From JANQEU01 sp965601455 (GTDB taxonomy: Bacteria; Bacteroidota; Bacteroidia; Cytophagales; Cyclobacteriaceae), in the NCBI GenBank assembly GCA_965601455.1, contig OZ271831.1, positions 4,898,001 to 4,962,000 of the forward strand: a DNA stretch of 64,000 bases. The letters are read 5' to 3'. A model generated the notes under the pieces. It was not told where the DNA came from, ran no database searches, and saw only the letters and a program-made list of their open reading frames with translations. How positions within the stretch are numbered: the first letter of the stretch is position 1; the number at the start of each line of letters is the position of its first letter. The position numbers were made by a program, and so were the translations under genes. Below, in pieces: positions 20,993 through 30,719 of the stretch.

Positions 20993-23848
20993 GTGGAGAT
21001 TCATACAAAGGGTAGCAATATTCATTCAGAAGAAGTAGTTGAAAGCGGACTCATAGAAATCTATGGGGCACGGGAGCACAACTTGAAAGATGTGTCGTTG
21101 AACATCCCACGCAACCAATTGATTGTAATTACCGGGATAAGTGGTAGTGGTAAGTCATCCCTGGCGTTTGACACCATCTATGCGGAAGGTCAACGACGGT
21201 ATATGGAGAGTTTCTCGGCCTACGCACGTTCGTTCATCGGAAACATGGAACGTCCGGATGTAGATAAGATCAGTGGTCTAAGTCCTGTAATCTCGATTGA
21301 GCAAAAAACAACTTCCCGAAACCCGAGATCCACTGTTGGCACCGTTACGGAGGTGTATGATTTCCTTCGTTTATTATACGCAAGAGCCGGAATTGCATAC
21401 AGCCACATTACAGGAAACCGGATGACGAAGCAAAGTGAGGATCAGATCATCGACCAAATTCTTGCAAATTATAATGGCAAGAAGCTGGTACTTCTTGCTC
21501 CTGTGGTGAAAGGAAGAAAGGGGCACTACAGAGAATTGTTCCAGCAAATCAGAAAAATGGGGTACTCAAGGGTACGGGTAGACGGAGAGATTCAGGAATT
21601 GGTGCCGAAAATGCAGTTGGATCGATACAAGACCCATGATGTTGAGATTGTAATTGATCGTTTTACAGTCGATAAAGGTCAAACAAAACGACTTTCTGAC
21701 TCGGTGTCCATCTCCCTCAAACAGGGAAATGGAGTCATCATGATTCTTGATGAGAATGAAGAACTGTCTTTCTTTTCCAGAAATCTCATGGACCCGGAAA
21801 GTGGTTTGGCATATGATGATCCAGCTCCCAATACCTTCTCCTTCAATTCTCCTTACGGTGCCTGTAAGGACTGTAATGGTTTGGGTCAAATAGAAGAAGT
21901 CGATATGTCGATGGTTATTCCAGATCCTAATTTGAGCATAAGTCGGGGAGGAATTGTGCCCTTAGGTGAATATCGGGATATATGGATATTCAAGAAAATT
22001 GAGGCCATACTCAAAAGAAACAATGCGACCATCACGACTCCAATTAAGGATTTACCCAAAGAACTGCTATCTATCATTTTACACGGAGATGACGTTCCCG
22101 TTGCCGTAAGCTCAGTAAAATATCCAGGTACTGATTGGAACACTAAGTTTGAAGGTATCGTCAGCTTTCTTGAAAAACAAAAAACTCAGGGTACTGAGAA
22201 AACCAAAGAATGGGTAAGTGACTTCACTCATTCCCGAGTTTGTCCAACCTGTCAAGGATATCGCTTAAAGAAAGAAGCTCTACATTATAAAATTGATGGC
22301 AAACATATTGGGGAGCTGTCAAAAATGGATATTTCGCAACTTTCATCCTGGTTTGAAGATATCGAATCCAGAATGGAAGAAAGGCAAAAGACCATTGCAA
22401 AAGAGATCTTGAAAGAGATCAGAAAGAGAATTGGATTTCTACTGGATGTTGGCTTGGATTACTTAAGCCTGGATCGTCCGTTGCGTTCATTGTCTGGAGG
22501 GGAGGCACAACGAATCCGACTGGCTACGCAAATCGGGACACAGTTGGTGAACGTCCTATATATTCTTGATGAACCTAGTATTGGCCTTCATCAACGCGAT
22601 AACATGAAGTTGATCCAGGCTTTAAAAGATCTCAGGGATTTAGGTAATACAGTGATTGTTGTAGAGCACGATAAGGACATGATGCTAATGTCTGATTACG
22701 TTGTTGACATAGGTCCGGGAGCAGGTAGGCATGGCGGAGAAATAGTTGCGGCGGATCCACCCGATATCTTCATCACCAATGAAACATTGACCTCCAAATT
22801 TTTGAATGGAGAATTGGAGATTGCAATTCCTACTAAAAGGCGCCGGGGAAATGGCAAAAACCTCGAGCTGAAAGGTGCATCAGGACACAATTTGAAAAAC
22901 GTTGATTTGAAGTTGCCATTAGGGAATCTGATTTGTATCACCGGTGTGTCCGGAAGTGGAAAATCAACACTCATTCATGAAACGTTATATCCAGCTTTAA
23001 AAAAGCATATTTACAATTCCCGAACGGAGCCTCTTTCGTTTAAAAGTCTAAATGGAACAGAGCACATAGATAAAGTGATTGAGGTAGACCAATCACCCAT
23101 TGGTCGTACTCCAAGGTCAAACCCAGCTACGTATACCGGTGTTTTTTCCGACATCCGATCGTTGTTTTCAGAATTACCTGAAGCGAAAATACGGGGATAT
23201 AAACCAGGTCGATTCTCATTCAACGTGAAAGGAGGTCGTTGTGAAACCTGTCAGGGTGGGGGTATGCGCTTAATTGAAATGGACTTCCTACCTGATGTAC
23301 TGGTTCCCTGTGAAACCTGCAAGGGAAAAAGGTACAATCGAGAAACTCTTGAAGTGAGATTCAAGGGCAAATCGATTTCAGATGTATTGGATATGACCGT
23401 GGAGCAAGCGGTTGAGTTCTTCGAAAACCAACCAAGAATTCTACGTAAAATTCAAACCCTTAACGATGTGGGTCTTGGTTACATTTCCCTTGGTCAACAT
23501 GCAACTACCCTTTCCGGAGGTGAGGCTCAAAGAGTAAAGCTTGCTACCGAGCTATCGAAAAAGGATACGGGGAAAACATTCTATATACTTGACGAACCAA
23601 CAACAGGACTTCATTTCCAGGATATCCAACATCTACTGGATGTGCTTCAGAAGCTGGTAGATAAGGGGAATACTGTTTTGGTGGTCGAACACAATATGGA
23701 CGTAATTAAAGTGGCTGATTACGTTGTTGATTTAGGCCCTGATGGAGGCGAGAAAGGAGGTACAATAGTGAATTCAGGTACACCGGAAAAGATTGCACGA
23801 GGAGAGGGATTTACTGCTCAATTCCTTGCGAAAGAATTATCTCATTGA
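20993..23848 (+). CDS. uvrA: Excinuclease ABC subunit A
   Basis: DNA-damage sensor of nucleotide excision repair, 951 residues. Two ABC ATPase modules are seen: Walker A GISGSGKSSL with signature LSGGEAQRIRL, and GVSGSGKSTL with LSGGEAQRVKL. Zinc-binding CxxC pairs occur in CKDCNGLG, CPTCQGYR, CETCQGGG and CETCKGKR. The start codon is GTG at 20993; no in-frame ATG lies between the previous stop and the first conserved residues. uvrC is also in this window, at 36842. Confidence 0.97.
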   Translation: MEIHTKGSNIHSEEVVESGLIEIYGAREHNLKDVSLNIPRNQLIVITGISGSGKSSLAFDTIYAEGQRRYMESFSAYARSFIGNMERPDVDKISGLSPVISIEQKTTSRNPRSTVGTVTEVYDFLRLLYARAGIAYSHITGNRMTKQSEDQIIDQILANYNGKKLVLLAPVVKGRKGHYRELFQQIRKMGYSRVRVDGEIQELVPKMQLDRYKTHDVEIVIDRFTVDKGQTKRLSDSVSISLKQGNGVIMILDENEELSFFSRNLMDPESGLAYDDPAPNTFSFNSPYGACKDCNGLGQIEEVDMSMVIPDPNLSISRGGIVPLGEYRDIWIFKKIEAILKRNNATITTPIKDLPKELLSIILHGDDVPVAVSSVKYPGTDWNTKFEGIVSFLEKQKTQGTEKTKEWVSDFTHSRVCPTCQGYRLKKEALHYKIDGKHIGELSKMDISQLSSWFEDIESRMEERQKTIAKEILKEIRKRIGFLLDVGLDYLSLDRPLRSLSGGEAQRIRLATQIGTQLVNVLYILDEPSIGLHQRDNMKLIQALKDLRDLGNTVIVVEHDKDMMLMSDYVVDIGPGAGRHGGEIVAADPPDIFITNETLTSKFLNGELEIAIPTKRRRGNGKNLELKGASGHNLKNVDLKLPLGNLICITGVSGSGKSTLIHETLYPALKKHIYNSRTEPLSFKSLNGTEHIDKVIEVDQSPIGRTPRSNPATYTGVFSDIRSLFSELPEAKIRGYKPGRFSFNVKGGRCETCQGGGMRLIEMDFLPDVLVPCETCKGKRYNRETLEVRFKGKSISDVLDMTVEQAVEFFENQPRILRKIQTLNDVGLGYISLGQHATTLSGGEAQRVKLATELSKKDTGKTFYILDEPTTGLHFQDIQHLLDVLQKLVDKGNTVLVVEHNMDVIKVADYVVDLGPDGGEKGGTIVNSGTPEKIARGEGFTAQFLAKELSH

Positions 23849-23861
23849 TTGATTTTGTAGT

Positions 23862-24884
23862 TTGAACAAGAGAAGATTATACTGGCTTTGTCAAATTCTT
23901 GGATGGTCATCATTCGGAGCCTTGCAGATAATCTTGTTCTCATTCACCAGTGAACTCTCTACACTTTTTCTGCTTAACCAAATCACGCAGATTCTTTTCT
24001 ACATTGTACTCACCCATTTGTTTCGCTGGTATGTACTTAGAGTGGGTTGGCTGAAGTTCAAATGGTATTCTCTGTTACCAAGGTTTTTCATTGGAACATT
24101 TGTCTTAGGTGTGCTGCACACACTTTTTATCATTATTTCAACATGGCTTACTGGAGATCTAAATCCAGAATCAGATTTGAATGTACTTTCATTAGTTGCC
24201 AACTTATTCGTTTCAATGACGATGTTTCTCATATGGTCTTTGTTTTACCTGTCTTTCCATTATTTTGAGCGGTACAATCGCTCTTTACAATATGAGGCTT
24301 CCCTGAAAGAGGTAGAATTGAATAATCTGAAGTCTCAGTTGAATCCACATTTTATTTTTAATGCCCTGAATAGTATCAGAGCCCTCGTTGATGAAAACCC
24401 GGCAAAATCGAAAGATGCAATCACGCGCTTATCAAATATTCTAAGAAACTCTTTGAGTTCTGAAAGGCAGAAATTGATTCCCTTTGACGATGAATTAAAA
24501 ACAGTGAAAGATTACCTTGAACTGGAGAGTGTCAGATACGAGGAGCGACTAAAAACTGCATTTGATATAGATCCAAACTCTAATAGTTACCTCATTCCAC
24601 CATTGATGATTCAGACCCTAGTGGAAAACGGGATAAAACACGGAGTATCAACCCTTAAAGGCGGAGGATTGATCAAAATAATCACCAAGGTTGAAAATAA
24701 CTCCCTTAGAATTATTATTCTTAACACAGGGAAGTTTGTAAATGGTAGAGCAAAAGGCATGGGTTATGGCCTTTCTAATACCGAAAAGCGATTGGAATTA
24801 ATTTATGGAGAAGAGGCATCCTTTTCCATTGGAAATGAGGGTAATGAGGTGAAAACTGAAATCCTGATTCCAAATAATTTGTAA
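23862..24884 (+). CDS. LytS/YehU-type sensor histidine kinase
   Basis: 340-residue inner-membrane kinase with four predicted N-terminal helices (residues about 10-135), then a His-kinase domain of the LytS class: LKSQLNPHFIFNALNSIRALV with the phospho-accepting His163, and an ATPase with the N box LVENGIKHGV and a G box MGYGLSNTEKRLELIYG. No extracellular sensor domain is visible. The start is TTG, 13 bp after the uvrA stop. It pairs with the LytTR regulator 8 bp downstream. The signal is unknown. Confidence 0.93.
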   Translation: MNKRRLYWLCQILGWSSFGALQIILFSFTSELSTLFLLNQITQILFYIVLTHLFRWYVLRVGWLKFKWYSLLPRFFIGTFVLGVLHTLFIIISTWLTGDLNPESDLNVLSLVANLFVSMTMFLIWSLFYLSFHYFERYNRSLQYEASLKEVELNNLKSQLNPHFIFNALNSIRALVDENPAKSKDAITRLSNILRNSLSSERQKLIPFDDELKTVKDYLELESVRYEERLKTAFDIDPNSNSYLIPPLMIQTLVENGIKHGVSTLKGGGLIKIITKVENNSLRIIILNTGKFVNGRAKGMGYGLSNTEKRLELIYGEEASFSIGNEGNEVKTEILIPNNL

Positions 24885-24892
24885 TTACTACT

Positions 24893-25618
24893 ATGAAGAC
24901 AATAATTATTGATGACGAAAGATTAGCCAGGAAAGAGTTGAATTCTCTCCTGGAGAACTACACTGAAATTGAAGTCATAGATGAGGCAACAAATGCTGAT
25001 GAAGCATTGGAGAAAATCAACAAACTTGACCCCGAGTTGATATTTCTGGATATTCAGATGCCCGGTAAATCAGGGTTCGACCTGTTGGAAGATTTGGATA
25101 AAGTTCCCAATGTTATATTCACTACAGCCTACGACGAATTTGCAATAAAAGCATTCGACGTAAACGCCTTGGATTATCTACTTAAACCTATTCAAGAAGA
25201 TCGATTGAAAGAGTCTATTTCAAAAGTTCTGACTTTAAAAACTTCCCAACAAGAGCCTGAACCTCCGCAGGTAAACCGGAAGTTGCAAATTTCTGACCAG
25301 GTGTTTGTTAAAGATGGAGATAAATGCTGGTTTGTACGATTGGAAGATATTCGACTATTCGAATCGGATGGAAACTACATAAAGGTGTATTTCAACAATT
25401 TCAAACCCATGATTCATAAAAGTCTGAATGCGCTGGACGAAAGGCTTGATGATCGGAGTTTCTTCAGAGCAAGTAGAAAACACATTATTAATCTAAGTTG
25501 GGTAGACACTATAGAAACATGGTTCAATGGTGGTTTACTTGTCCAACTCAAAGGAGGTGAAAAAGTTGAAGTCAGCAGAAGACAAGCAGCTAGGTTTAAG
25601 GAAAAAATGTCTCTTTAA
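24893..25618 (+). CDS. LytTR-family response regulator
   Basis: 241-residue response regulator. The receiver domain has IIDDER acid residues, phospho-acceptor Asp53 (ELIFLDIQMPGKSG), Thr/Lys switch residues (TTAYDEFAIKAF, YLLKPI). The C-terminal LytTR DNA-binding domain is recognised by the block FESDGNYIKVYF and FFRASRKHIINLSWVDTIE. It is the partner of the upstream kinase. Its stop overlaps the convergent small gene by 4 bp, so this pair ends the uvrA-side transcript. Confidence 0.95.
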   Translation: MKTIIIDDERLARKELNSLLENYTEIEVIDEATNADEALEKINKLDPELIFLDIQMPGKSGFDLLEDLDKVPNVIFTTAYDEFAIKAFDVNALDYLLKPIQEDRLKESISKVLTLKTSQQEPEPPQVNRKLQISDQVFVKDGDKCWFVRLEDIRLFESDGNYIKVYFNNFKPMIHKSLNALDERLDDRSFFRASRKHIINLSWVDTIETWFNGGLLVQLKGGEKVEVSRRQAARFKEKMSL

Positions 25619-25986
25619 TCCATCTTGTTGATGGCATGTACAAATTTCTTATCGATAGACCAGTCTCGGGCAAGATTTATCATTGCTGTTGTTTCCATCT
25701 CCGTGACATATCCTTTTTTATGATTATCCTCCCAGGTGTCAAGTAAGTATTCCAGGCGTTGGTCTTCATCAAGTTTTGCAAAAACTTTTGAGAGGAATTC
25801 TTTAGCACGCTCAAAAGCCGACAAATAGTCTTGAGCAATAAACGAAGAAGCCCATGCATACTCTTTTGAAGCGTCAATTGACTTTACGAATGCCTCTAGA
25901 ATTGATTTTTCATCCTCATCCATTCCGTGATAGTGGAAAATTAAAGACTTGAGTAATACCAAAGCTTTTTTTAAATCCTGATCCAT
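25615..25986 (-). CDS. Small acidic helical protein (123 aa)
   Basis: Cytosolic, predicted nearly all helical, no Cys or His motifs of an enzyme. The segment KKGYVTEMETTAMINLARDWSI resembles the helix-turn pattern of TerB-like domains, but the Asp-rich metal motif is not convincing. It lies 38 bp downstream of hemW on the same strand and is probably cotranscribed. Function unknown. Confidence 0.72.
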   Translation of the reverse strand: MDQDLKKALVLLKSLIFHYHGMDEDEKSILEAFVKSIDASKEYAWASSFIAQDYLSAFERAKEFLSKVFAKLDEDQRLEYLLDTWEDNHKKGYVTEMETTAMINLARDWSIDKKFVHAINKMD

Positions 25987-26023
25987 TTAATGGTGACTCT
26001 GCTTAAATCCGAAATTAGCAGAA

Positions 26024-27151
26024 CTAATTGTCATAAAATAATTTGAGTGCGATTTCATCTGCAAACAGAAGACCGAAAGAAGTGGTTCTAACGTACTTAT
26101 CACTAACTTCAACAAGTTTTTCCTTAAGTAAACCTTCCAGTTCAGCCTGTTTGTCTATTGCGAGATTAATATGATAGTAGTCCTTCAAGAACTGGAGGTC
26201 TATCCCACGTTTCAGTCTACTCCCCGTCATGATGTATTCATTCACTAATTGTGTTTGATTCAGTTTCTCTGATTGCTGAAAACTGGTTCCAGCTTTTATA
26301 GCTTTTATGTACAAAGAATTGTTTGAGACATTGAATGATCGGATGTCTCGCCGGTACGAGTGGGCACCGGGACCAATACCGATATAAGAAATCTGATTCC
26401 AATACGAAGAGTTATGTCTGGATTCATTTCCCGGTATACAATAATTGGAAACTTCGTATTGCTCAAAACCCTCGGCAGTGAGTTCGGCCTGAGTCAATCG
26501 AAACAATTGTGCTTGTTCATCTTCTTCAATCGGTTGAAACTTCCTCTTCCTGTACCAGTTTCCCAATACAGTTTTTTCCTCTATAGTTAAACCATAGACA
26601 GACAAATGTTTTGGATTATAGGTTAAGACTTCTTCTAACTCACTTTTCCATTCAGATTCATCAAAAGGAGGAATACCATAAATCATGTCAATGGAGTAGT
26701 TCTCAAACCCGGATTCCTGCAAAATTTTCATAGCATCACGCGCAACCTTACTTGAGTGAATCCTATTTAAAGCTTGTAGTTTCTTATCGTTAAGAGTTTG
26801 TACTCCTAGGCTAAGACGATTGAATCCAAGTTGCAAATAGTTATCGGCAACCTCCTTTGAAATATCTTCAGGATTTGCTTCCAAGGTCAATTCTATATTA
26901 TTCGAAAGAGGATATGAATCTTTAATCACACAAAGTATTTCATCTAACTTACTTGGTGCTAGTAATGAAGGTGTACCTCCCCCAAAATAGATGGACTCGA
27001 TAGGTTCATCTATCTCATCTTTTCTAAAAATTAATTCCTCTTGAATGCAATCCAACATTGGTTTCATGCTGCCAAGGGAAGTACTAAAATGAAAGTCACA
27101 ATAATGGCATGCCTGTTGACAATAAGGTATATGTATGTATAATGAAGCCAA
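26024..27151 (-). CDS. hemW: Radical SAM heme chaperone HemW
   Basis: Heme-inserting radical SAM protein related to coproporphyrinogen dehydrogenase HemN. The cluster motif is IHIPYCQQACHYCDF (C-x3-C-x2-C), as in HemW, and the substrate/SAM motif YFGGGTPSLL and GVQTLNDKKLQALNR follow; the C-terminal HemN domain ends the protein. I chose the TTG at 27151 because it gives the canonical N terminus (ASLYIHIPYC); another TTG at 27172 is in frame. It is divergent from a BamA-like gene with only 38 bp between the start codons. Confidence 0.92.
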   Translation of the reverse strand: MASLYIHIPYCQQACHYCDFHFSTSLGSMKPMLDCIQEELIFRKDEIDEPIESIYFGGGTPSLLAPSKLDEILCVIKDSYPLSNNIELTLEANPEDISKEVADNYLQLGFNRLSLGVQTLNDKKLQALNRIHSSKVARDAMKILQESGFENYSIDMIYGIPPFDESEWKSELEEVLTYNPKHLSVYGLTIEEKTVLGNWYRKRKFQPIEEDEQAQLFRLTQAELTAEGFEQYEVSNYCIPGNESRHNSSYWNQISYIGIGPGAHSYRRDIRSFNVSNNSLYIKAIKAGTSFQQSEKLNQTQLVNEYIMTGSRLKRGIDLQFLKDYYHINLAIDKQAELEGLLKEKLVEVSDKYVRTTSFGLLFADEIALKLFYDN

Positions 27152-27189
27152 ATATGTTACGTTTACTGGCAATTTAGGATTTCAGCGTA

Positions 27190-28812
27190 TTGAACAAGTC
27201 AATTGCCTCCTTTTTGTTATTGGTCTTGGTAGGGTTTCAAAGTACGGGTCAAATCAATAATTGGTATCTTGATCAAAAGCTTCTCAAAACCACACAGGAA
27301 GATTCGTCCAATTGTCATCGGGAGATAAAACGATTTCTAGTAACAAAAACACTAGAAGGATTCATTTATGCCAATTTAGATAGCATAGTTCGAGTCGATT
27401 CCACACTTGAATGGCATATGCATCAGGGTGCCAGGGAAAAATGGAAACTCAGGCAAATTCATTTAACAGATAGTAACAATATTAAAAACGGCAGGCTACG
27501 GTTCTCAAGACAACCTCGCTACATACTTGAGGAGCTGATAAACAATGGGTATCCCTTTGCTCAAATTGCAATTTCCTCAGTATCCAAAACCAAGGGAAAG
27601 ATATTCGGGTCACTCGCCATCACACTTAATGATCCAATCGTTTTTGATTCTATCAAAGCCACAGAGGAAATAGATTGGATCCTTCCAAAATTCTTGTGGA
27701 AAGATCTTGATATTATACCAGGGGCATACTTCAGCCAATCAAAATATCTTTCATTAACAAATCGGATAAGGCAGTCCGAGCTTTATAAACTGAATGGTTA
27801 TCCAGATATCGAGTTTGTTAATGGCAAAGCCACTGTTTATCTAGATGTTAAACAGGTAAAGTCGAATAGTTTTGATGGCATTGTTGGATTGCAACAAAGT
27901 GGTAATCGAACGACTCTGATAGGTAATCTTGATTTGCATATTACCAACCTTTTCAAAAGAGGTCAATCCCTCGGAGTGGATTGGATGCGATTCAAGAGAG
28001 AATCTCAACAAGCAAATATGTCTTACGAAGCACCCTATGTATTTGGATCCTCCATAAACCTTGGACTCGACCTGCATATATTGAAAGAGGACTCTTCCTT
28101 CACCAATCAATCGGGTAGTTTGTCCCTCTCAACAAGGTTGTTTGATCAAAACAGATTTTCTATTATCTATCGGAGATTTTCTGCTGCTGCCTCACTACAA
28201 GAAGTTAATCAAGGAACTGTCGGCAACTTTCGAACAGATTGGTATGGCATTCAAGTAGGATCCAAAGTACTGCCTAGACCAGAACAATCAATAGAAGGAT
28301 TATGGTACACATCATCCCTACAGGTAGGAAATAAAAAACTTGACGAGAGTAGCGATACTATTGATTCAACCCAGACATTAACAGTCCAGTCTAGCTTATT
28401 TTTGGATTGGAGAAGGTTGCTCACGAATCGCCTGAAATTAGTTTTAACCTTTCATGGTCGGATAATTGATAGCGATGTATTATTTCAAAATGAACTGTTT
28501 CGTCTTGGAGGACTTAGTACTTTAAGAGGATTTAATGAGAACCAATTTTTTGCTGCACGCTCTCTGGTGCAAAAGGTTGAAGGACGTTATTTTTTCGAAG
28601 AGTCTTCCTACTTTTCTTTTTTCTCCGATTTGGCCACTTTTTATTCTCCTTTCACTGATGAATGGCTTCCAGCTATTGGACTTGGGTCTGGGTTGACAGT
28701 GAATACTAATAATGGAAACTTTACTTTTGTATTAGGTACTGGTAGTACAAGACAGCAGACTTTTTCCTTGAATCAAACACGAGTACATTTTGGATATAGC
28801 TCGACTTTTTAG
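27190..28812 (+). CDS. BamA/TamA-family outer membrane protein
   Basis: 540 residues: a signal peptide (SIASFLLLVLVGFQSTGQ), POTRA-like alpha/beta segments in the first 240 residues (LEELINNGYPFAQIAISSV; LTNRIRQSELYKLNGYPDIEF), then a 16-strand-type barrel with the family motif LGGLSTLRGFNENQFFA near residue 437 (the L6 loop RGF). It ends VHFGYSSTF with a terminal Phe. Shorter than BamA, so more like TamA or an accessory Omp85 protein. The start is TTG. The end overlaps the DUF4271 gene by 23 bp, so the two are coupled. Client proteins are unknown. Confidence 0.85.
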   Translation: MNKSIASFLLLVLVGFQSTGQINNWYLDQKLLKTTQEDSSNCHREIKRFLVTKTLEGFIYANLDSIVRVDSTLEWHMHQGAREKWKLRQIHLTDSNNIKNGRLRFSRQPRYILEELINNGYPFAQIAISSVSKTKGKIFGSLAITLNDPIVFDSIKATEEIDWILPKFLWKDLDIIPGAYFSQSKYLSLTNRIRQSELYKLNGYPDIEFVNGKATVYLDVKQVKSNSFDGIVGLQQSGNRTTLIGNLDLHITNLFKRGQSLGVDWMRFKRESQQANMSYEAPYVFGSSINLGLDLHILKEDSSFTNQSGSLSLSTRLFDQNRFSIIYRRFSAAASLQEVNQGTVGNFRTDWYGIQVGSKVLPRPEQSIEGLWYTSSLQVGNKKLDESSDTIDSTQTLTVQSSLFLDWRRLLTNRLKLVLTFHGRIIDSDVLFQNELFRLGGLSTLRGFNENQFFAARSLVQKVEGRYFFEESSYFSFFSDLATFYSPFTDEWLPAIGLGSGLTVNTNNGNFTFVLGTGSTRQQTFSLNQTRVHFGYSSTF

Positions 28813-29866
28813 AATCTTTTTTTTAATCCTACTAATACCTGTATTTACTTCAGCCCAGGAGGTTGCAAACCGGCAAATTGATGATTTAACTTTTCGATTG
28901 CTGAGTGTTCAAAGTAAGAACGACGTTTCATTAGCAACTGATTTGAACAACCTGCAAGTGATAGGTTTGTTTGTGACGGAGGCGGAACCATTTAAGTACT
29001 TAGAAATATGTAATCAGCAACCATTCAATGTGTGGATTGAGGACCAGATGCATTTTGAACAGAAGGATTGTTGGAGAATATCAAGAAATGAACTTTTTGA
29101 GATATCGCCAAACGACTCAGTTTTCATATCTCTTCAAACAGCAGGATCATTTAATACCATTAAGGCTGGGACTTACGGCAACGTAACAGCCAACCCAACA
29201 ATTATTAACCAGATTCTTCCTAGAGGTTCAGACTATTCTTCAAATCTTGTCATCATTTTTTTTCTTTCCGTATTAGCCGTTTTTGGGGTAGTCAAGAATG
29301 AGTATCGAAGAAGTTTTTTTGGAATACTAGGTGGTTCTCTTCGAATTAATCCACGAATTGAACAGGAGGAAATAGATTTTGGATCTATTGTGTTGATTCT
29401 TTTCACATCCTTACTTATATCTTTTGCCTACTGGTACATTCAAGTCTACAGCAGCGCTTTTTACATAGACAATCTACCCATGAACTTAATTCAGGTTGGT
29501 AGATTTCTAATTATCACTTTGATTGCATTTGCTGCAAAGTTTATCTTCATCCGGATAATTGCTCAGCTTAATGGGTTTCGCAACATCGCATGGGAGCAGC
29601 TCATTGAATTTGTACGCTATTCAAGTGTACTAGCTTCGATTTTAATTATCATAGTTCTTGTGAAATTTTGGGGGGGAGACTTGGATTCAAGAGCAAGTGG
29701 ATGGTTCTGGCAGTTCTATTTTGTTGCCGCATACATCGGATTCATTATTTATTACTATTTCAAGCTGGGAGTTAATTCCAATTACCGAAAACTTCACATT
29801 ATTTCCTACCTTTGCACGACCGAAATTTTAGGGGCAACAATTATCGCCCTGATCTTTACAAAATAG
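28790..29866 (+). CDS. DUF4271-domain membrane protein
   Basis: 358 residues: signal peptide or first helix (FRIFFLILLIPVFTSAQ), a periplasmic beta-rich domain to about residue 145, then about seven membrane helices. The C-terminal block KLHIISYLCTTEILGATI is typical of DUF4271. The only possible start is TTG at 28790, inside the end of the preceding gene. It lies between an Omp85-like gene and hemD, followed by porP and gldKLMN; a role in envelope biogenesis is suggested by location only. Confidence 0.85.
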   Translation: MDIARLFRIFFLILLIPVFTSAQEVANRQIDDLTFRLLSVQSKNDVSLATDLNNLQVIGLFVTEAEPFKYLEICNQQPFNVWIEDQMHFEQKDCWRISRNELFEISPNDSVFISLQTAGSFNTIKAGTYGNVTANPTIINQILPRGSDYSSNLVIIFFLSVLAVFGVVKNEYRRSFFGILGGSLRINPRIEQEEIDFGSIVLILFTSLLISFAYWYIQVYSSAFYIDNLPMNLIQVGRFLIITLIAFAAKFIFIRIIAQLNGFRNIAWEQLIEFVRYSSVLASILIIIVLVKFWGGDLDSRASGWFWQFYFVAAYIGFIIYYYFKLGVNSNYRKLHIISYLCTTEILGATIIALIFTK

Positions 29867-29890
29867 ATAAATTTTAAAATTAAGGGAAGC

Positions 29891-30682
29891 ATGGGAAACG
29901 GTTTGATTTTGGAAGAAAAGGAGCGATTAACAGAGGTCAAAAGTATCTTGGTGTCCCAACCTGAACCTCAAAATAACAAATCACCTTATTACGATCTCAA
30001 GGAAAAATTCGGCATTAAAATTGACTTTCGACCGTTTATCGAGATTGATCCTATAGACATCAGGGACTTCCGGAAACAAAAAGTCAATTTTCTAGATTTT
30101 ACGGCAGTGATTTTTACCAGTAGAAATGCGGTGGATCACTATTTCCGATTAGCTGCAGAAAGCAAGGTAGAAATACCAACAGATATGAAATACTTCTGCA
30201 TATCGGAACAGACGGCTAATTATCTTCAGAAGTATATAGTTATTAGAAAGAGAAAAATATTCACCGGATACAGAACAGCTCAGGATCTAATTGAAATACT
30301 AAAGAAACATCCAAAGGAGAAATATGTTTTCCCTTGTTCTGATATCCGTAAGTCTGACATCCCAGATTTTTTGGAGGGAAATGATTACGAATACAAAGAG
30401 GCTATTATCTATAAAACGGTCGCCAGCGATTTATCTGATCTAGCCAACGTAAACTACGACATTATCGCGTTCTTTAGTCCATCTGGAATTTCATCTTTGT
30501 TCGAAAATTTCCCCGATTTCAAACAAAACAAAACTAGAATAGCGGCTTTTGGACCCACCACTTCAAAAGCAGTTGAAGAAGCCGGATTGATATTAGATAT
30601 TCAAGCTCCGCTTCCAAATGCCCCTTCGATGACTGGAGCACTGGAATTATATATTAAAAAGGCAAACGGCTTGGAAAAGTAA
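29891..30682 (+). CDS. hemD: Uroporphyrinogen-III synthase
   Basis: 263-residue HemD-type protein that closes hydroxymethylbilane to uroporphyrinogen III in heme synthesis. The family is poorly conserved, but the expected marks are present: ILVSQPEPQNN at the N terminus, AVIFTSRNAVDHYFRLA, YVFPCSDIRKSDIPDFL, EAIIYKTV, and IIAFFSPSGISSLFENF with AAFGPTTSKAVEEAGL. Its place directly before porP/gldKLMN is a Bacteroidota linkage without a clear metabolic reason. Confidence 0.9.
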   Translation: MGNGLILEEKERLTEVKSILVSQPEPQNNKSPYYDLKEKFGIKIDFRPFIEIDPIDIRDFRKQKVNFLDFTAVIFTSRNAVDHYFRLAAESKVEIPTDMKYFCISEQTANYLQKYIVIRKRKIFTGYRTAQDLIEILKKHPKEKYVFPCSDIRKSDIPDFLEGNDYEYKEAIIYKTVASDLSDLANVNYDIIAFFSPSGISSLFENFPDFKQNKTRIAAFGPTTSKAVEEAGLILDIQAPLPNAPSMTGALELYIKKANGLEK

Positions 30683-30719
30683 GGGACTAGCCTGGTCAGG
30701 TTTGTTTTAGAAAAGTGCA

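Noticed and set aside
27841..28110. Minus-strand 89-codon frame inside the BamA-like gene
   Set aside because: It is a shadow of a conserved barrel gene without start context or family similarity.
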